A DNA stretch of 64,000 nt from PLanc-01 sp034678485 (GCA_034678485.1 JAXDBU010000166.1:3002-67001), one strand, 5' to 3'; numbered from the stretch's first letter, positions 28,401 through 36,582 are shown. A program made the numbers and translations. Notes: generated by a model not told the origin, from the letters alone.

Positions 28401-29977
28401 TCGTGCAAACGACGTTGGACCAGCCTGCGACCGCCACGCTGCTTGCCGACATGGCGGACCAGGACGTGATCTTTCTGGCCGGCCACGGCAATGTCCAGGT
28501 GTGGGACAATCTGACGACAACGGATGTCTCTGGCCGGGCCAATCTCTTCGGGACCGCCGGCCCGTTCGTATTTGCGCACTCCTGCAGGACCGGACGGTAC
28601 GTCGGGGCCTACTGCCTGGCGGAGGCCTTTCTCGAAGCGGGTGCGACCGCATACCTGGGGGCCACAGACTCGGCCGGGTGGGGGGCGTACTCCGATCTGT
28701 TCTTCAAAGTCTGGAATCTGGGGGACTCCATCGGCCTGGGCGTCCGGGAGACCAAGCAGAGCCTCGGCACGGAACTCTATGACTACATCTGGTCCGAGGC
28801 ATACCATGTGTTCGGCGATCCGAAGTTCGGGGCCGTGGATATTGCATCCACGCCGGGCGTGGGCCTCCCGAACGTGGCGATGTGCAGCGCCGACGTCAAT
28901 GAGTCGGAGCCGATCGACGTCCAAATCGGCGACTACGAGGCGACCGAGGTGGATGGCGGAGTCTACCTGACCCTGCCGGACGGACTGATCCTCTCGGTTC
29001 CGGATATGCCGCTCGTGCCTTACGTCGCGATCCGTCGGAGCTATCCGCGCGATACGCAGATCCAGCAGGTGCTGCTGACGGAACTGGCGAGCCCGGTGGT
29101 GACCACGGGCATCGATCTGGCGCTAGCGACCGGCGCCTTGCCGGGCGGCGGCGTGGATGCTCCGATGGCCGGGGCCGAGCCCACCTGGTGGCCCGACAAG
29201 CTGTTCGACTGGGAGGTCCATGAGACGCCGACGGAGATGGTGCTGGCTCTGTCCGTCTTTCCGATTCGGTACAATGCACAAACACATGAGGTTCGTTTCC
29301 ACAGATCGTTCCGCTTTGCGGTCGAGGCGACCACCAGCGACATCCAGATCACGGACATGGTGGCGGACGACATCGTCGCACAACTCGGCGACAGCGTGTA
29401 CGTGGACTTCTCGCTCGCTCGGGATGGGGCTGCGGCCGATACGGTCGTACAGACGGTCGTACTCGACTCGATGGCCAGCGAAGTCGTGGCCGGCCTGCCC
29501 CTGCGTTGCCTGCACGCGTTGGAGGGTCGGGCGTCGTACGTCTGCCTGTGGGACACGACCGACGTCCCCGCCGGCGTCCACGTCCTCCGCGCGGAGTTGC
29601 GGTCGCTGGATGGATTGTTGCTCGATTCCAGCGTGCGGACCGTCGAACTGGGGCTTTGCGACTGCCGGGTGTTTGGCCTGGCTGCGATGCCGCAGTCTGC
29701 GTCCGTGGGAGAGACCATCACGATTGACGCAACAATCGAGAACTCCGGCACGGTGCCTTTGTCGGGCGCCAGCCAGCTCGGCATCGACGACTCCACCGGT
29801 TTGCGCATCGCTACGTTCACCGACGAGATTGAGTCTCTGTCGCCGGGCGAGACCCTGCCCACACGACATCTATGGACAGCCCCGGCGGTCGGCCGCTACA
29901 CCTTCACGTACTACGTCCTGTACGAGGGAAAGGGCACCGAGCCGGTCAGTCTGCCGGTGGAGGTCAACGACGAGTGA
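25424..29977 (+). CDS. Giant secreted gingipain-type (peptidase C25) multidomain protein
   Basis: A protein of 1517 residues starting at ATG 25424 behind AGGAGG, with a signal peptide (VAGICMALTFGALA). Approximate domain order: carboxypeptidase-regulatory-like (20-130), cadherin-like Ig with VLANDTDPDGD (155-230), SdrD-B-like with FHDLDADGQIDPGESRLAGW (234-330), fibronectin III (350-440), Ig-like pair (450-640), C25 caspase-fold peptidase (775-1140), beta-rich linker, and CARDB-like (1412-1517). The catalytic pair is visible as FLAGHGNVQVW (His1021) and FAHSCRTGRY (Cys1054), 33 residues apart, as in gingipain RgpB. Such enzymes cut after Arg or Lys in gingipains; specificity here is unknown. 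No C-terminal type IX sorting domain is recognisable, so the export route is unclear. Confidence 0.9.
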   Translation: MGEVRRVAAVAGICMALTFGALADSVDLSGHVYEGEVREVIGPLAGVTVNLYVSNDAMILGERALSTTTDERGYYHLHLRNSEGAEFFHIVQTNLPGYTSVASHTVGGTCVSADWIRYDLGQLLTGLTADNNFYDRSDNRPPTACDDNAATATDTPVDIAVLANDTDPDGDALSIAAVSDPPHGTAVFSRQAVTYTPDSGYVGPDSFTYTISDGCGGTDTATVTVTVLAETPPEGEIHGTVFHDLDADGQIDPGESRLAGWTVFLDDDGDGVRDGFEMTEWTDAQGDFAFFDLDPGTYRVDQVVEDGWQQVWPLNDMGEPTACVVTVEPGQVAWVDFGNLQTGDTPDERDGLQFVSGPDVEHVSPREVAITWQTNVESTGVVSYGRDARLYPHEVADATSGVGHRAALTDLSPSTVYHYRVVCEDDAGGRLTSRDLLFETLSEPDDNPPSLTIEAPGWPAGVVVVSAQAEDDTGVDRVAFFLDDAQILIDYSPPYEAPLDTTQHDNGLHTIEARAYDLTGQETVISQGMDISNPLETRGPSVRIISHKTGDSVSGEIVVVADINDDKGLWKAEFYVDGKLLQQEVFGGLTPPTKRTVDFALDTRQVSQEIADDPHDIAVQAWDTANQDGADVVRLLISNIMPIPQYPWLKVIGHTVERTGNHFEISLVVENQGTQIAQNVVIQSGLTGFQAISGGSAGAEWTGRYNPSGRFGYCEIHSDAIPASAQRTFTYHAVPVLQNPSPPIPRIGHFIYLDYSDPGAYGQGYSRSDPWPVIQVTSPEGTQDVQQAHQAAVGVCDYLITTNPYRLYAVFNPGFYQGATQATADVDEVLSLMAELAFAKQGTLGYNDQYDIASLVQLVHVGGLWSSQLASGWASSGYLLIVGETEIVPAQQKQYSLDYPDGPYVWNYVSDYRYASTSGDEHRPELCTGRIIGNSAGLLGTALQASLSGKAFDRSDSLLVSGAPGAGYHAIDFKSWVDGAVAILAGQFVPPRIVQTTLDQPATATLLADMADQDVIFLAGHGNVQVWDNLTTTDVSGRANLFGTAGPFVFAHSCRTGRYVGAYCLAEAFLEAGATAYLGATDSAGWGAYSDLFFKVWNLGDSIGLGVRETKQSLGTELYDYIWSEAYHVFGDPKFGAVDIASTPGVGLPNVAMCSADVNESEPIDVQIGDYEATEVDGGVYLTLPDGLILSVPDMPLVPYVAIRRSYPRDTQIQQVLLTELASPVVTTGIDLALATGALPGGGVDAPMAGAEPTWWPDKLFDWEVHETPTEMVLALSVFPIRYNAQTHEVRFHRSFRFAVEATTSDIQITDMVADDIVAQLGDSVYVDFSLARDGAAADTVVQTVVLDSMASEVVAGLPLRCLHALEGRASYVCLWDTTDVPAGVHVLRAELRSLDGLLLDSSVRTVELGLCDCRVFGLAAMPQSASVGETITIDATIENSGTVPLSGASQLGIDDSTGLRIATFTDEIESLSPGETLPTRHLWTAPAVGRYTFTYYVLYEGKGTEPVSLPVEVNDE

Positions 29978-30018
29978 TCGGCGGGCCCGAGCGGCTGCTG
30001 CACTGGGCGCAGGCATCG

Positions 30019-30546
30019 TCAGTAGCTGATCAGCGCATGGATTCTGTGACGCGCGAGCTTCTCGCGTCCCTTGAGATCGGCCAGCTCGATGACAAAGGCG
30101 ATGCCCACGACGTGGGCGCCGACCTTCTCGACGAGTTCGCAGGCTGCCGACATCGTACCGCCCGTGGCGAGCAGGTCATCGACCATCAGGACCTTCGCTC
30201 CGGCTGGGATGGCGTCGCGGTGCATTTCCAGTGTATCCACGCCGTATTCGAGCTCGTATGTGGCACTCTCGGTCCGCCCTGGGAGCTTGCCCTTCTTGCG
30301 GACAGGAATGAAGCCGGCGCCGAGTCGCTCCGCAACCGCCGAACCGAAGATGAACCCGCGGGCCTCGACGGCCGCTACATACTGGACGCCGACCCCGAAG
30401 AACGGAGCGCACAACGCGTCCACTGCGGTGGGGAAAGCCTTCGGATCTGCAAGCAGTGGCGTAATGTCCCGAAACAGGACCCCCTGTTTCGGCCAATCCG
30501 GAATCGCACGGACATACGCTGCCAAATCGATGTGTTCTTTTGCCAT
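30019..30546 (-). CDS. apt: Adenine phosphoribosyltransferase
   Basis: A protein of 175 residues, the standard Apt length. It converts adenine and PRPP to AMP in purine salvage in the cytoplasm. Visible features are GVLFRDITPLLADP, the VEARGFIFGS loop, the KLPG flexible-loop segment and the PRPP-binding motif VLMVDDLLATGGT. It converges with the C25 gene (41-base gap) and is divergent from the radical SAM gene across a repeat-bearing spacer. Confidence 0.96.
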   Translation of the reverse strand: MAKEHIDLAAYVRAIPDWPKQGVLFRDITPLLADPKAFPTAVDALCAPFFGVGVQYVAAVEARGFIFGSAVAERLGAGFIPVRKKGKLPGRTESATYELEYGVDTLEMHRDAIPAGAKVLMVDDLLATGGTMSAACELVEKVGAHVVGIAFVIELADLKGREKLARHRIHALISY

Positions 30547-30588
30547 AAGACCCGTCTGCTATCTGCTATTTGCGATTTCTGATTGACG

Positions 30589-30688
30589 ATTTACTGTTTC
30601 TGCGGCGTCCACTGCACCGGCCGCGCTCTGCGAGACCCAGTCGCGACCTCGCAGCCAAATAGTAAATAGGAAATAGTAAACAGTAAAT
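30589..30688. repeat. Inverted-repeat element between apt and the radical SAM gene
   Basis: ATTTACTGTTT (30589-30599) and AAACAGTAAAT (30678-30688) are perfect 11-base inverted ends. They are flanked by AT-rich text (TCTGCTATTTGCGATTTCTG and ATAGTAAATAGGAAATAG) unlike the GC-rich surroundings. It resembles dispersed intergenic elements of similar text in other bacteria. The 245-base spacer otherwise contains only the GGAAAGG before ATG 30792. Confidence 0.6.
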
Positions 30689-30791
30689 GCCAATCTTCCT
30701 CGCGAAATCGCCTCGCATTCCTGGCGTCCCACTTGACGGAACCGCCAAGGAGACGGTAGGCTACTCGGCAGCCCGACTGGAAAGGCTCCCA

Positions 30792-31703
30792 ATGCCACTA
30801 TGGAACAACATTGCGGAACTGATGGACTACTATATCCCTCCACTGCCCACGGTCTACTGGTTCGACATCATTCGCGTGTGCAACCTCAAGTGCGTCATGT
30901 GTCCCCAGTCAAAGGGGCTCAAGCCTCTGCGTGAGAAGATGCCCATCGAGCTGTTCCGCAGCGTGATCGACGATGTCTGCGAAAATCAGCCCTTGGTCAA
31001 GCTGTACTTGTCGGGCGAACCGTTGTTCCACGAGGGGCTCTTCGAAATGATCGAATACGCCGGAGCCAAGGGATGCCGGACGATGATTCACACCAACGCG
31101 ACGGCCCTCACGAAGGAGACGGCGGAGCGGATTCTTGCATCCTCGCTGACTTTCTTGTGTTTCTCCTTCGACGGCTGCTCAGCGGGGGTCTACGAGCGTC
31201 TGCGCCCGCCGGCTCAATTCGATCGCGTCAAGTCCAATATCGAGCAGTACCTGGCCCTGCGGCGAGAGCGAGGCGGCGCCGGCCCCCATACCACTGTGGA
31301 GATCATCCGCATGGAGGAAACCGCTGAATTGCTCGATCATTTCATAAGCGAGTGGCAGGGCAAGGGAGTGGACGGTGTCCACGTCGCGGACCACACGACG
31401 TGGCATGGTCTGGTGGATGGACGTCAGCCTGAGAGAAGATCCGCGTCTCCGGGATACAAACCCTGTGCGGCTCCTTTTTCCCAAGGCTGTATTCTGGCGG
31501 ACGGAACCGTCGTCCCCTGTTGTCTCGATGTCAATGGGCGGTTGCCCATGGGAAGTGTCGAGGCAAGCCCATTTCGCGAAACCTGGGCCGGCGGAGAATT
31601 CAGACAATTTCGGCTGGAGATGCTCACGGGGACCTTCAGCCCCGGCAGCATTTGTGACCGGTGCGACAACATACTCCGTTCGGCTCAAGGGGGAGAGCGA
31701 TGA
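30792..31703 (+). CDS. Radical SAM/SPASM protein
   Basis: A protein of 303 residues. The start at ATG 30792 has GGAAAGG 7 bases upstream; a longer reading from 30687 would run into repeat sequence. The radical SAM cluster motif is CNLKCVMC (Cys30, Cys34, Cys37), followed by VKLYLSGEPLFHEGL and TMIHTNATALT. A SPASM-type C-terminus carries further Cys residues (YKPCAAPFSQGC, VVPCCLD, ICDRCDN) for an auxiliary Fe-S cluster. Such enzymes modify peptides or small molecules; the substrate is not evident. Its stop overlaps the start of the CDP-alcohol phosphotransferase gene (ATGA), so the two are an operon and might act on a common lipid or headgroup. That link is inferred from position only. Confidence 0.9.
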   Translation: MPLWNNIAELMDYYIPPLPTVYWFDIIRVCNLKCVMCPQSKGLKPLREKMPIELFRSVIDDVCENQPLVKLYLSGEPLFHEGLFEMIEYAGAKGCRTMIHTNATALTKETAERILASSLTFLCFSFDGCSAGVYERLRPPAQFDRVKSNIEQYLALRRERGGAGPHTTVEIIRMEETAELLDHFISEWQGKGVDGVHVADHTTWHGLVDGRQPERRSASPGYKPCAAPFSQGCILADGTVVPCCLDVNGRLPMGSVEASPFRETWAGGEFRQFRLEMLTGTFSPGSICDRCDNILRSAQGGER

Positions 31704-32314
31704 TGGACAAGCTCCGCCAGCTCGAACACCAGCTCGTCAATCCGGTTGCCGCCAGGCTGGCCCCATACGTCTCGGCCAACGTTGTTTCGGTTCTGTCCCT
31801 TCTGGCAGCCGTGGGGGCCGGTGCGGCGTTCTGGCTGGGCATGCCGGCAGTCGGCGCCCTCCTGATCGTCGCCAATGGCCTGCTGGATATGCTGGACGGC
31901 TGCATCGCCAGGGCCCGCGGCACCGTAGGGCCATTCGGATCATTCGTCGACAAGATCATCGACAAATACTCCGATCTGGTCTTTCTGCTCGGATTGCTGC
32001 TGGGCGGGCTTGCCCATCCGATGCCCGCCATCACAGCCATGGTCGGCATTCCGCTGGCAACCTACATCAACGCAGCGGTCGAGAGCCTGACCAAAGGCGA
32101 GGTCAAGTTCCAGGAACGATTGTCCCTGCGATTCCTACGGATCATCCTGTTGGTGGCCGGCGGTTTATCCCGCCGGACCCGCATTGCCGTCTGGCTGGTG
32201 GCCGCCAGCGTCGTCTACGCGGTCGTCTCACGGATGATCCAGAGTCTCGTCTTCCTTCGTCGAAGAGCGAAACAGACTGCGGAGTCCGCGCACTCTCCCG
32301 CAGAGACCCGGTAA
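31700..32314 (+). CDS. CDP-alcohol phosphatidyltransferase
   Basis: A protein of 204 residues from ATG 31700 (a second ATG at 31703 is equally close to the GGGGGAGAG site). The family signature DG-x2-AR-x8-G-x3-D-x3-D is complete: LDGCIARARGTVGPFGSFVD followed by KIID. Several transmembrane helices surround it. The enzyme transfers a phosphoalcohol from a CDP-activated donor to an acceptor alcohol in the inner membrane. Which phospholipid or ether lipid it makes cannot be told. The stop of the radical SAM gene overlaps the start. Confidence 0.9.
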   Translation: MMDKLRQLEHQLVNPVAARLAPYVSANVVSVLSLLAAVGAGAAFWLGMPAVGALLIVANGLLDMLDGCIARARGTVGPFGSFVDKIIDKYSDLVFLLGLLLGGLAHPMPAITAMVGIPLATYINAAVESLTKGEVKFQERLSLRFLRIILLVAGGLSRRTRIAVWLVAASVVYAVVSRMIQSLVFLRRRAKQTAESAHSPAETR

Positions 32315-32384
32315 CGCGAATACCTCGGCCATGGCCTCAAGGAGTAGACGCCGTGCATGAATAAGGCACAGGAGCGGCCTGCGG

Positions 32385-33005
32385 TTACCCCTTGGGCTTC
32401 TCTTCGATGGTCGCTTTGAGGATCTTCAACGGCTCTCTGGGTTTTCCTTGCGGGGTGCCTGCGGCTTCGAGCTTCTTGACCGTGTCCTGGCCCTCGACGA
32501 CCTCGCCGAAGATGGTGTGCTTTCCGTCGAGCCAGGGGGTGGCCGCGAAGGTGATGAAGAACTGGCTGCCGTCGGTGTTCGGGCCCGCGTTGGCCATGCT
32601 CAACAGGAACGGACGGTCATGTTTGACGTTCGGGTTGAACTCGCCGGCGTATTGGTAACCTGGGCCGCCGGTGCCGGTGCCGAGGGGGCATCCACCCTGC
32701 GCCATGAAGTCTGGAATCACACGGTGGAACGTTGTGCCGTTGTAGAAGCCTTGTTCCGTCAGGAACATCGTGCTGGTGACGTGCATCGGCGCCACGTCGG
32801 GCATCAGCTTGATCTTGACGGCACCCTTGTTCGTTTCAAGGACCCAGAAGTAGTCCTTCGTTGCATCAAGCTGTCTCTGTTGTGGTTTGGTCAGTTTCAC
32901 TTTCCACTCGTTTCCTCTGCGCTGGCACCCGATTGCCAGCATGGGCAACAAGGTCCAGATCAGCAAACCCGCGATCACACCATGGATGGACGCTCTGTCT
33001 TGCAT
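32385..33005 (-). CDS. Cyclophilin-type peptidyl-prolyl isomerase, lipoprotein
   Basis: A protein of 206 residues with a signal peptide ending in LPMLAIGC, a good lipobox. The cyclophilin domain is complete: FHRVIPDFMAQGGCP, LSMANAGPNTDGSQFFIT and TPWLDGKHTIFGEV, with the Arg, Gln, Phe, Trp and His active-site positions kept. It would catalyse proline isomerisation in the periplasm. The upstream gene (33034-33978) encodes a close paralogue and ends 28 bases before this start, so the two are a tandem duplication in one operon. A 58-base stretch is identical between the copies. Confidence 0.92.
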   Translation of the reverse strand: MQDRASIHGVIAGLLIWTLLPMLAIGCQRRGNEWKVKLTKPQQRQLDATKDYFWVLETNKGAVKIKLMPDVAPMHVTSTMFLTEQGFYNGTTFHRVIPDFMAQGGCPLGTGTGGPGYQYAGEFNPNVKHDRPFLLSMANAGPNTDGSQFFITFAATPWLDGKHTIFGEVVEGQDTVKKLEAAGTPQGKPREPLKILKATIEEKPKG

Positions 33006-33033
33006 CGTCGGTTTCCACGCCCAGGAGCTTGGA

Positions 33034-33978
33034 TCATCCCTTGGCCTTCACTTCAATGGTGGCCTTGATGATCTTCAGCTCTTCCTTGGGCGGCACGCCC
33101 GATGGCGGGGGACCTGCGGCGGCTTCGAGCTTCTTGACCGTGCCCTGGCCTTCGACAACCTCGCCGAAGATGGTGTGCTTGCTGTCGAGCCACGGGGTGG
33201 GTTTGAACGTGATGAAGAACTGACTGCCATCGGTATTCGGGCCGCTGTTGGCCATGCTCAGCAGGAAGGGGCGGTCGTGCTTGACATCTTCCCTGAACTC
33301 CCCCGCGTACTGATAACCGGGACCGTGCTTACCGTTGCCGACGGGGCATCCGCCCTGCGCCATGAAACCCTCAAGCACGCGATGGAATGTCAGACCATCG
33401 TAGAAGCCCTTCTCCGTCAGGAACATCGTGCTGGTGACGTGCATCGGCGCCACGTCGGGCATCAGCTTGATCTTGATGGCGCCCTTGTTCGTTTCAAGGA
33501 CCCAGATGTAGTCCTTGGTCGCGTCGAACTGCCGCTGCTCGGGCTTGGTCAGCTTGATCTTCCACTCGTTCTCCTTGCCGAGTTTGGCCAGGGCTTCTTC
33601 ATCCTGTTTGGCCCTGAGCTTGGCCTGTTCTTCCCGCTTGGCTCGCATCTCCTCTTGCCGGGCCTTCATCTTCTCTTGCTGTTCCTTCTGCCAGGGTGCC
33701 ATGATCTCGGTCTGTTCTTCCGTGCTGAAGGGCGACTCCCGCCCCGAGAGGGCATCCTGGAGACCGCGAATGAACAGATCCATATTCACCTGGATATCCT
33801 GGGCCTTCAGGCTCCGAACGACCTGTCCCGCAATCTGCGTGCCGATGATATAGCTGATCTTGTCCAGGTCTGTCTTGAACTCGTTCGGATCCACGGCCGC
33901 CTTTGCCTGCCCGGCGGGGACCGTCACAGCCAAGACACCGAATACCAACAACGTACGCAAGCGATTGCCAACGGTCAT
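33034..33978 (-). CDS. Exported cyclophilin with an FKBP-type N-terminal dimerisation domain
   Basis: A protein of 314 residues starting at ATG 33978, with GGAGGT 7 bases upstream, and a signal peptide (LLVFGVLAVTVPAGQAKA). Residues about 30-105 look like the FKBP_N domain of Mip/FkpA: DLDKISYIIGTQIAGQVVRS, then MDLFIRGLQDALSG and FSTEEQ. A charged coiled coil follows (about 105-145, KARQEEMRAKREEQAKLRAK), then a full cyclophilin domain (FHRVLEGFMAQGGCP, GSQFFIT, PWLDSKHTIFG). In Mip-type chaperones the dimerisation domain carries an FKBP domain instead. By analogy this protein is expected to be a V-shaped periplasmic dimer holding client proteins between two isomerase heads. Confidence 0.9.
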   Translation of the reverse strand: MTVGNRLRTLLVFGVLAVTVPAGQAKAAVDPNEFKTDLDKISYIIGTQIAGQVVRSLKAQDIQVNMDLFIRGLQDALSGRESPFSTEEQTEIMAPWQKEQQEKMKARQEEMRAKREEQAKLRAKQDEEALAKLGKENEWKIKLTKPEQRQFDATKDYIWVLETNKGAIKIKLMPDVAPMHVTSTMFLTEKGFYDGLTFHRVLEGFMAQGGCPVGNGKHGPGYQYAGEFREDVKHDRPFLLSMANSGPNTDGSQFFITFKPTPWLDSKHTIFGEVVEGQGTVKKLEAAAGPPPSGVPPKEELKIIKATIEVKAKG

Positions 33979-34107
33979 GATCGATACCTCCAAAAACCCG
34001 GGTCTGTCATCAGACGGCACAAAGCAAGCAGTCTACCTGCCGGAGAGTGCAACGTCAAGACCCGGCGTGCATAAACTTCACGGTCGGAAGACAAGACGGC
34101 GGCGCAT

Positions 34108-34917
34108 TCAGGCACTGGCTTGCGAGACGACGGTCAGCCAGGTCTGGGCCATGAGAGCCGCGCCGGCCATTGTGGGATGGACTCCGTCGCCCGCCCAGTG
34201 CGAAGGCGGCGCCTTCTTGGCCGCCTCGTCGAACGCCGACTGGAACGCGACGAAAATGGCGCCGAAGCTTGTCGCAACCTTCCTCGCGGCGGCCCGGAAG
34301 CCGTCAAACTCCGGGAACCATTTCTCATCCACGGCTCCGCAGCGGAGCACAAAGGGCTCGCAGATCACCAGCTTCACGCCAGGCAACTCTTGCTTTGTCC
34401 GCTCCACGAGGGCGAGATAGTCCCTCTCGTAGACCTCGACGGTGCCGTCGTATCGGCCGTTGAGCTTGTGCCAGATGTCGTTGACGCCGATGAGAATGCT
34501 CACGACGTTGGGCTTCAGTGCGATGCAGTCCTTGTCCCATCGTTCGGCGAGCTGGAAGACCTTATGGCCGCTGATGCCGCGATTGTAGATCTTCAGATTG
34601 GCGTCGGCCCGCTCGGCCAACAGCCGCGATGTAATGAGATAGACGTATCCGCCGCCCAGGGCTCGTCCGTCGTTGGCGTCGTTCTCTCGCCCTCGGTCGC
34701 GGCCGGCATCGGTGATCGAGTCGCCTTGAAACAGGACGACGTTGCCGTTGCCGATGAGGCCGGCGGTTGCCCCGGTCGACGGCCGCTTCGTCGAGTGGGA
34801 GCAGCCGGAGGCGGACAATGCCGAGATTCCCGCCATACCGGCGGTCGCCGCCATCACGGTGTCACCCAGGAGTCGTCGTCGGCTCATCGTCTGATCCATC
34901 GGATGCAGGTCCTTCAT
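34108..34917 (-). CDS. Tat-exported SGNH/GDSL hydrolase
   Basis: A protein of 269 residues; ATG 34917 has AAGGAG 8 bases upstream. A twin-arginine signal (MSRRRLLGDTVMAATAGMAG) leads to ALSASGC, a possible lipidation Cys. All SGNH blocks are present: FQGDSITDAG (Ser), IYNRGISGHK (Gly), LIGVNDIWHK (Asn) and AGDGVHPTMAG (Asp and His). It is probably an esterase acting on acetylated or acylated polysaccharide outside the cytoplasm; the substrate is inferred from the family only. The gene stands alone, with 129 bases to the cyclophilin operon start. Confidence 0.9.
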   Translation of the reverse strand: MKDLHPMDQTMSRRRLLGDTVMAATAGMAGISALSASGCSHSTKRPSTGATAGLIGNGNVVLFQGDSITDAGRDRGRENDANDGRALGGGYVYLITSRLLAERADANLKIYNRGISGHKVFQLAERWDKDCIALKPNVVSILIGVNDIWHKLNGRYDGTVEVYERDYLALVERTKQELPGVKLVICEPFVLRCGAVDEKWFPEFDGFRAAARKVATSFGAIFVAFQSAFDEAAKKAPPSHWAGDGVHPTMAGAALMAQTWLTVVSQASA

Positions 34918-35114
34918 TCTTCATTCTCCTTCGCAATGCAATCGTGCTCCGTCGCCGGGCGCAGCAACGGGTATCAGACCCGGCGATGCACAATAATACC
35001 CGGCGTGACGAGGCACCGCCAGTCATCTGATACAATAAGCAAGGCGGCCGCAGAGGAGACATCTTCCTCGCCGGTGCGGATCGACCTGCATTACGGCCGT
35101 TCGTTCGGGACCGC

Positions 35115-36344
35115 TTACAGGTCGTTCACGTCCACGACGGGTTCATTCGGGTCCGTCGGCGGTTCGAGATGGACGAAGACGCCATAGCCGGAGCCGTCCT
35201 GGTCGTCGCTTTCCCAAACCGCGAAGTATGAGCCGTCTGCAGACATCGCCACATCCGCGTGTTGCTGCTTATCCGCTCTATGTGCGTTGAGCTGCACCTC
35301 GTCACTTAGAGGCCGGCCATCGGGCGCGAAACGCCGGGCGAAGATATCGGTCGCTGTATTGGGGTCATCGGTGTCGTACTGCCAGACGATGACGAATTCA
35401 TTGGCGTCGTTCATGGCAACCTGCGGCCATTGTTGCGCGCCGGCGCGGATTGTGTTCACGACGAATGGATCGCCCCTCGCAACTCCGTTCGGCTCATACA
35501 ACCTTGCGTGAATGTCATCGTCCGTAGCCGCGTTCGGATCTCCATCCCAGGTGACGACGAAGTACCCAAGGGCATTCATCGCAACGGATGGGCGAGTGAC
35601 TGAGGCGATGCTCGCCACATTGACCACGAAGGCATCCGTGCGAGGAACGCCGTCGGGGTCGAACAACCGCGCCATGATCGGGTGGCTCGACCGGTCCCGC
35701 ATCCACACGATTGCGACGTTGCCCTGCCCATCCATCGCGGCATCCGGATAGCGACAATCATATTTGTTGGGATCGACCAGGAGGTCGTTGCCGAGCCCGG
35801 CGCCATTCGGGTCGAACCGATGTGCATAGATGAAGAACCGGTCGCCGTCATCCGTCGTTTCTCGGCTCTCCCAGGCGGCCAGGAACAGGCCGGAGCCACC
35901 TGTCGTGATACACGGGTAGATCTGTCGGCCGTCAGTGGCCAGGTTGACGAGCAAATCGTCCGCAAGGGAAATACCCTGCGGACCGTACATCCTCAGGAAG
36001 ATGTCCTCCTCAGTTCCCGGCCCTTGCCAAACGACCGCGAGACGTCCCCGGTCATCCACGGTCACGGCGGGCTCCGTCTGACTGCCCTCTGCCAGCGTGT
36101 TCACGATGAACTCATCGCCGATCGGGGCGCCGGTCGCATCGAGACGTCGGGCGAGTATGTCGTTGGACCGTCCGCCCGTGGAGTAGTAGCTGCTCCAGAC
36201 GACGAGTGCGCCCCCGCGCGGATCGAGAGCGATCCTGGGATCGGCCTGGGCGCCGCTGGTTCGAGTGTTGACCTGCACTTCGGCCGTCCCCCAGGCGGGC
36301 AACAGGGCAACGAAAACTGCCTGGGCAAGATGCAGTCTGGACAT
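35115..36344 (-). CDS. Secreted beta-propeller-like protein of unknown function
   Basis: A protein of 409 residues starting at ATG 36344 with AGGAGGG upstream and a signal peptide (LAQAVFVALLPAWGTAE). The mature protein is a chain of about seven repeats of roughly 50 residues with the pattern P-x-V/I-A-M/V-...-G-x-F-V/L-V-x-W, for example GNVAIVWMRD and EFVIVWQYD, joined by FDPNG/YEPNG turns. This indicates a propeller. The end DPNEPVVDVNDL resembles the Asp/Asn/Pro-rich tails of secreted Phycisphaerae proteins. No catalytic motif is seen, so a binding role is only a guess. Confidence 0.78.
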   Translation of the reverse strand: MSRLHLAQAVFVALLPAWGTAEVQVNTRTSGAQADPRIALDPRGGALVVWSSYYSTGGRSNDILARRLDATGAPIGDEFIVNTLAEGSQTEPAVTVDDRGRLAVVWQGPGTEEDIFLRMYGPQGISLADDLLVNLATDGRQIYPCITTGGSGLFLAAWESRETTDDGDRFFIYAHRFDPNGAGLGNDLLVDPNKYDCRYPDAAMDGQGNVAIVWMRDRSSHPIMARLFDPDGVPRTDAFVVNVASIASVTRPSVAMNALGYFVVTWDGDPNAATDDDIHARLYEPNGVARGDPFVVNTIRAGAQQWPQVAMNDANEFVIVWQYDTDDPNTATDIFARRFAPDGRPLSDEVQLNAHRADKQQHADVAMSADGSYFAVWESDDQDGSGYGVFVHLEPPTDPNEPVVDVNDL

Positions 36345-36582
36345 AGGGTATCCCTCCTTTTTCCTCTCTTCATTGTTTGGTTGCGGACAAACGATGAGCG
36401 CACACCCGTCGCTCGACCTACCTGGCCTTTCTCCAAGCAAGTATCTGTAGTACCGGCCATCTGCCGGCGCAATCGCTCATCCGGAAGACAGGCTCATTCC
36501 GTAAGCCCATCCGTGACGTCCATCTCGCTGTCACACTACGTCGCTAACTCAATGCCGACCATTCCGCCTGTCAGCGGTACTC

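Noticed and set aside
26039..28924. Open frame of 961 codons antisense to the C25 peptidase gene
   Set aside because: The plus strand carries a complete signal peptide, domain order and catalytic pair. The antisense sequence has no recognisable domain.
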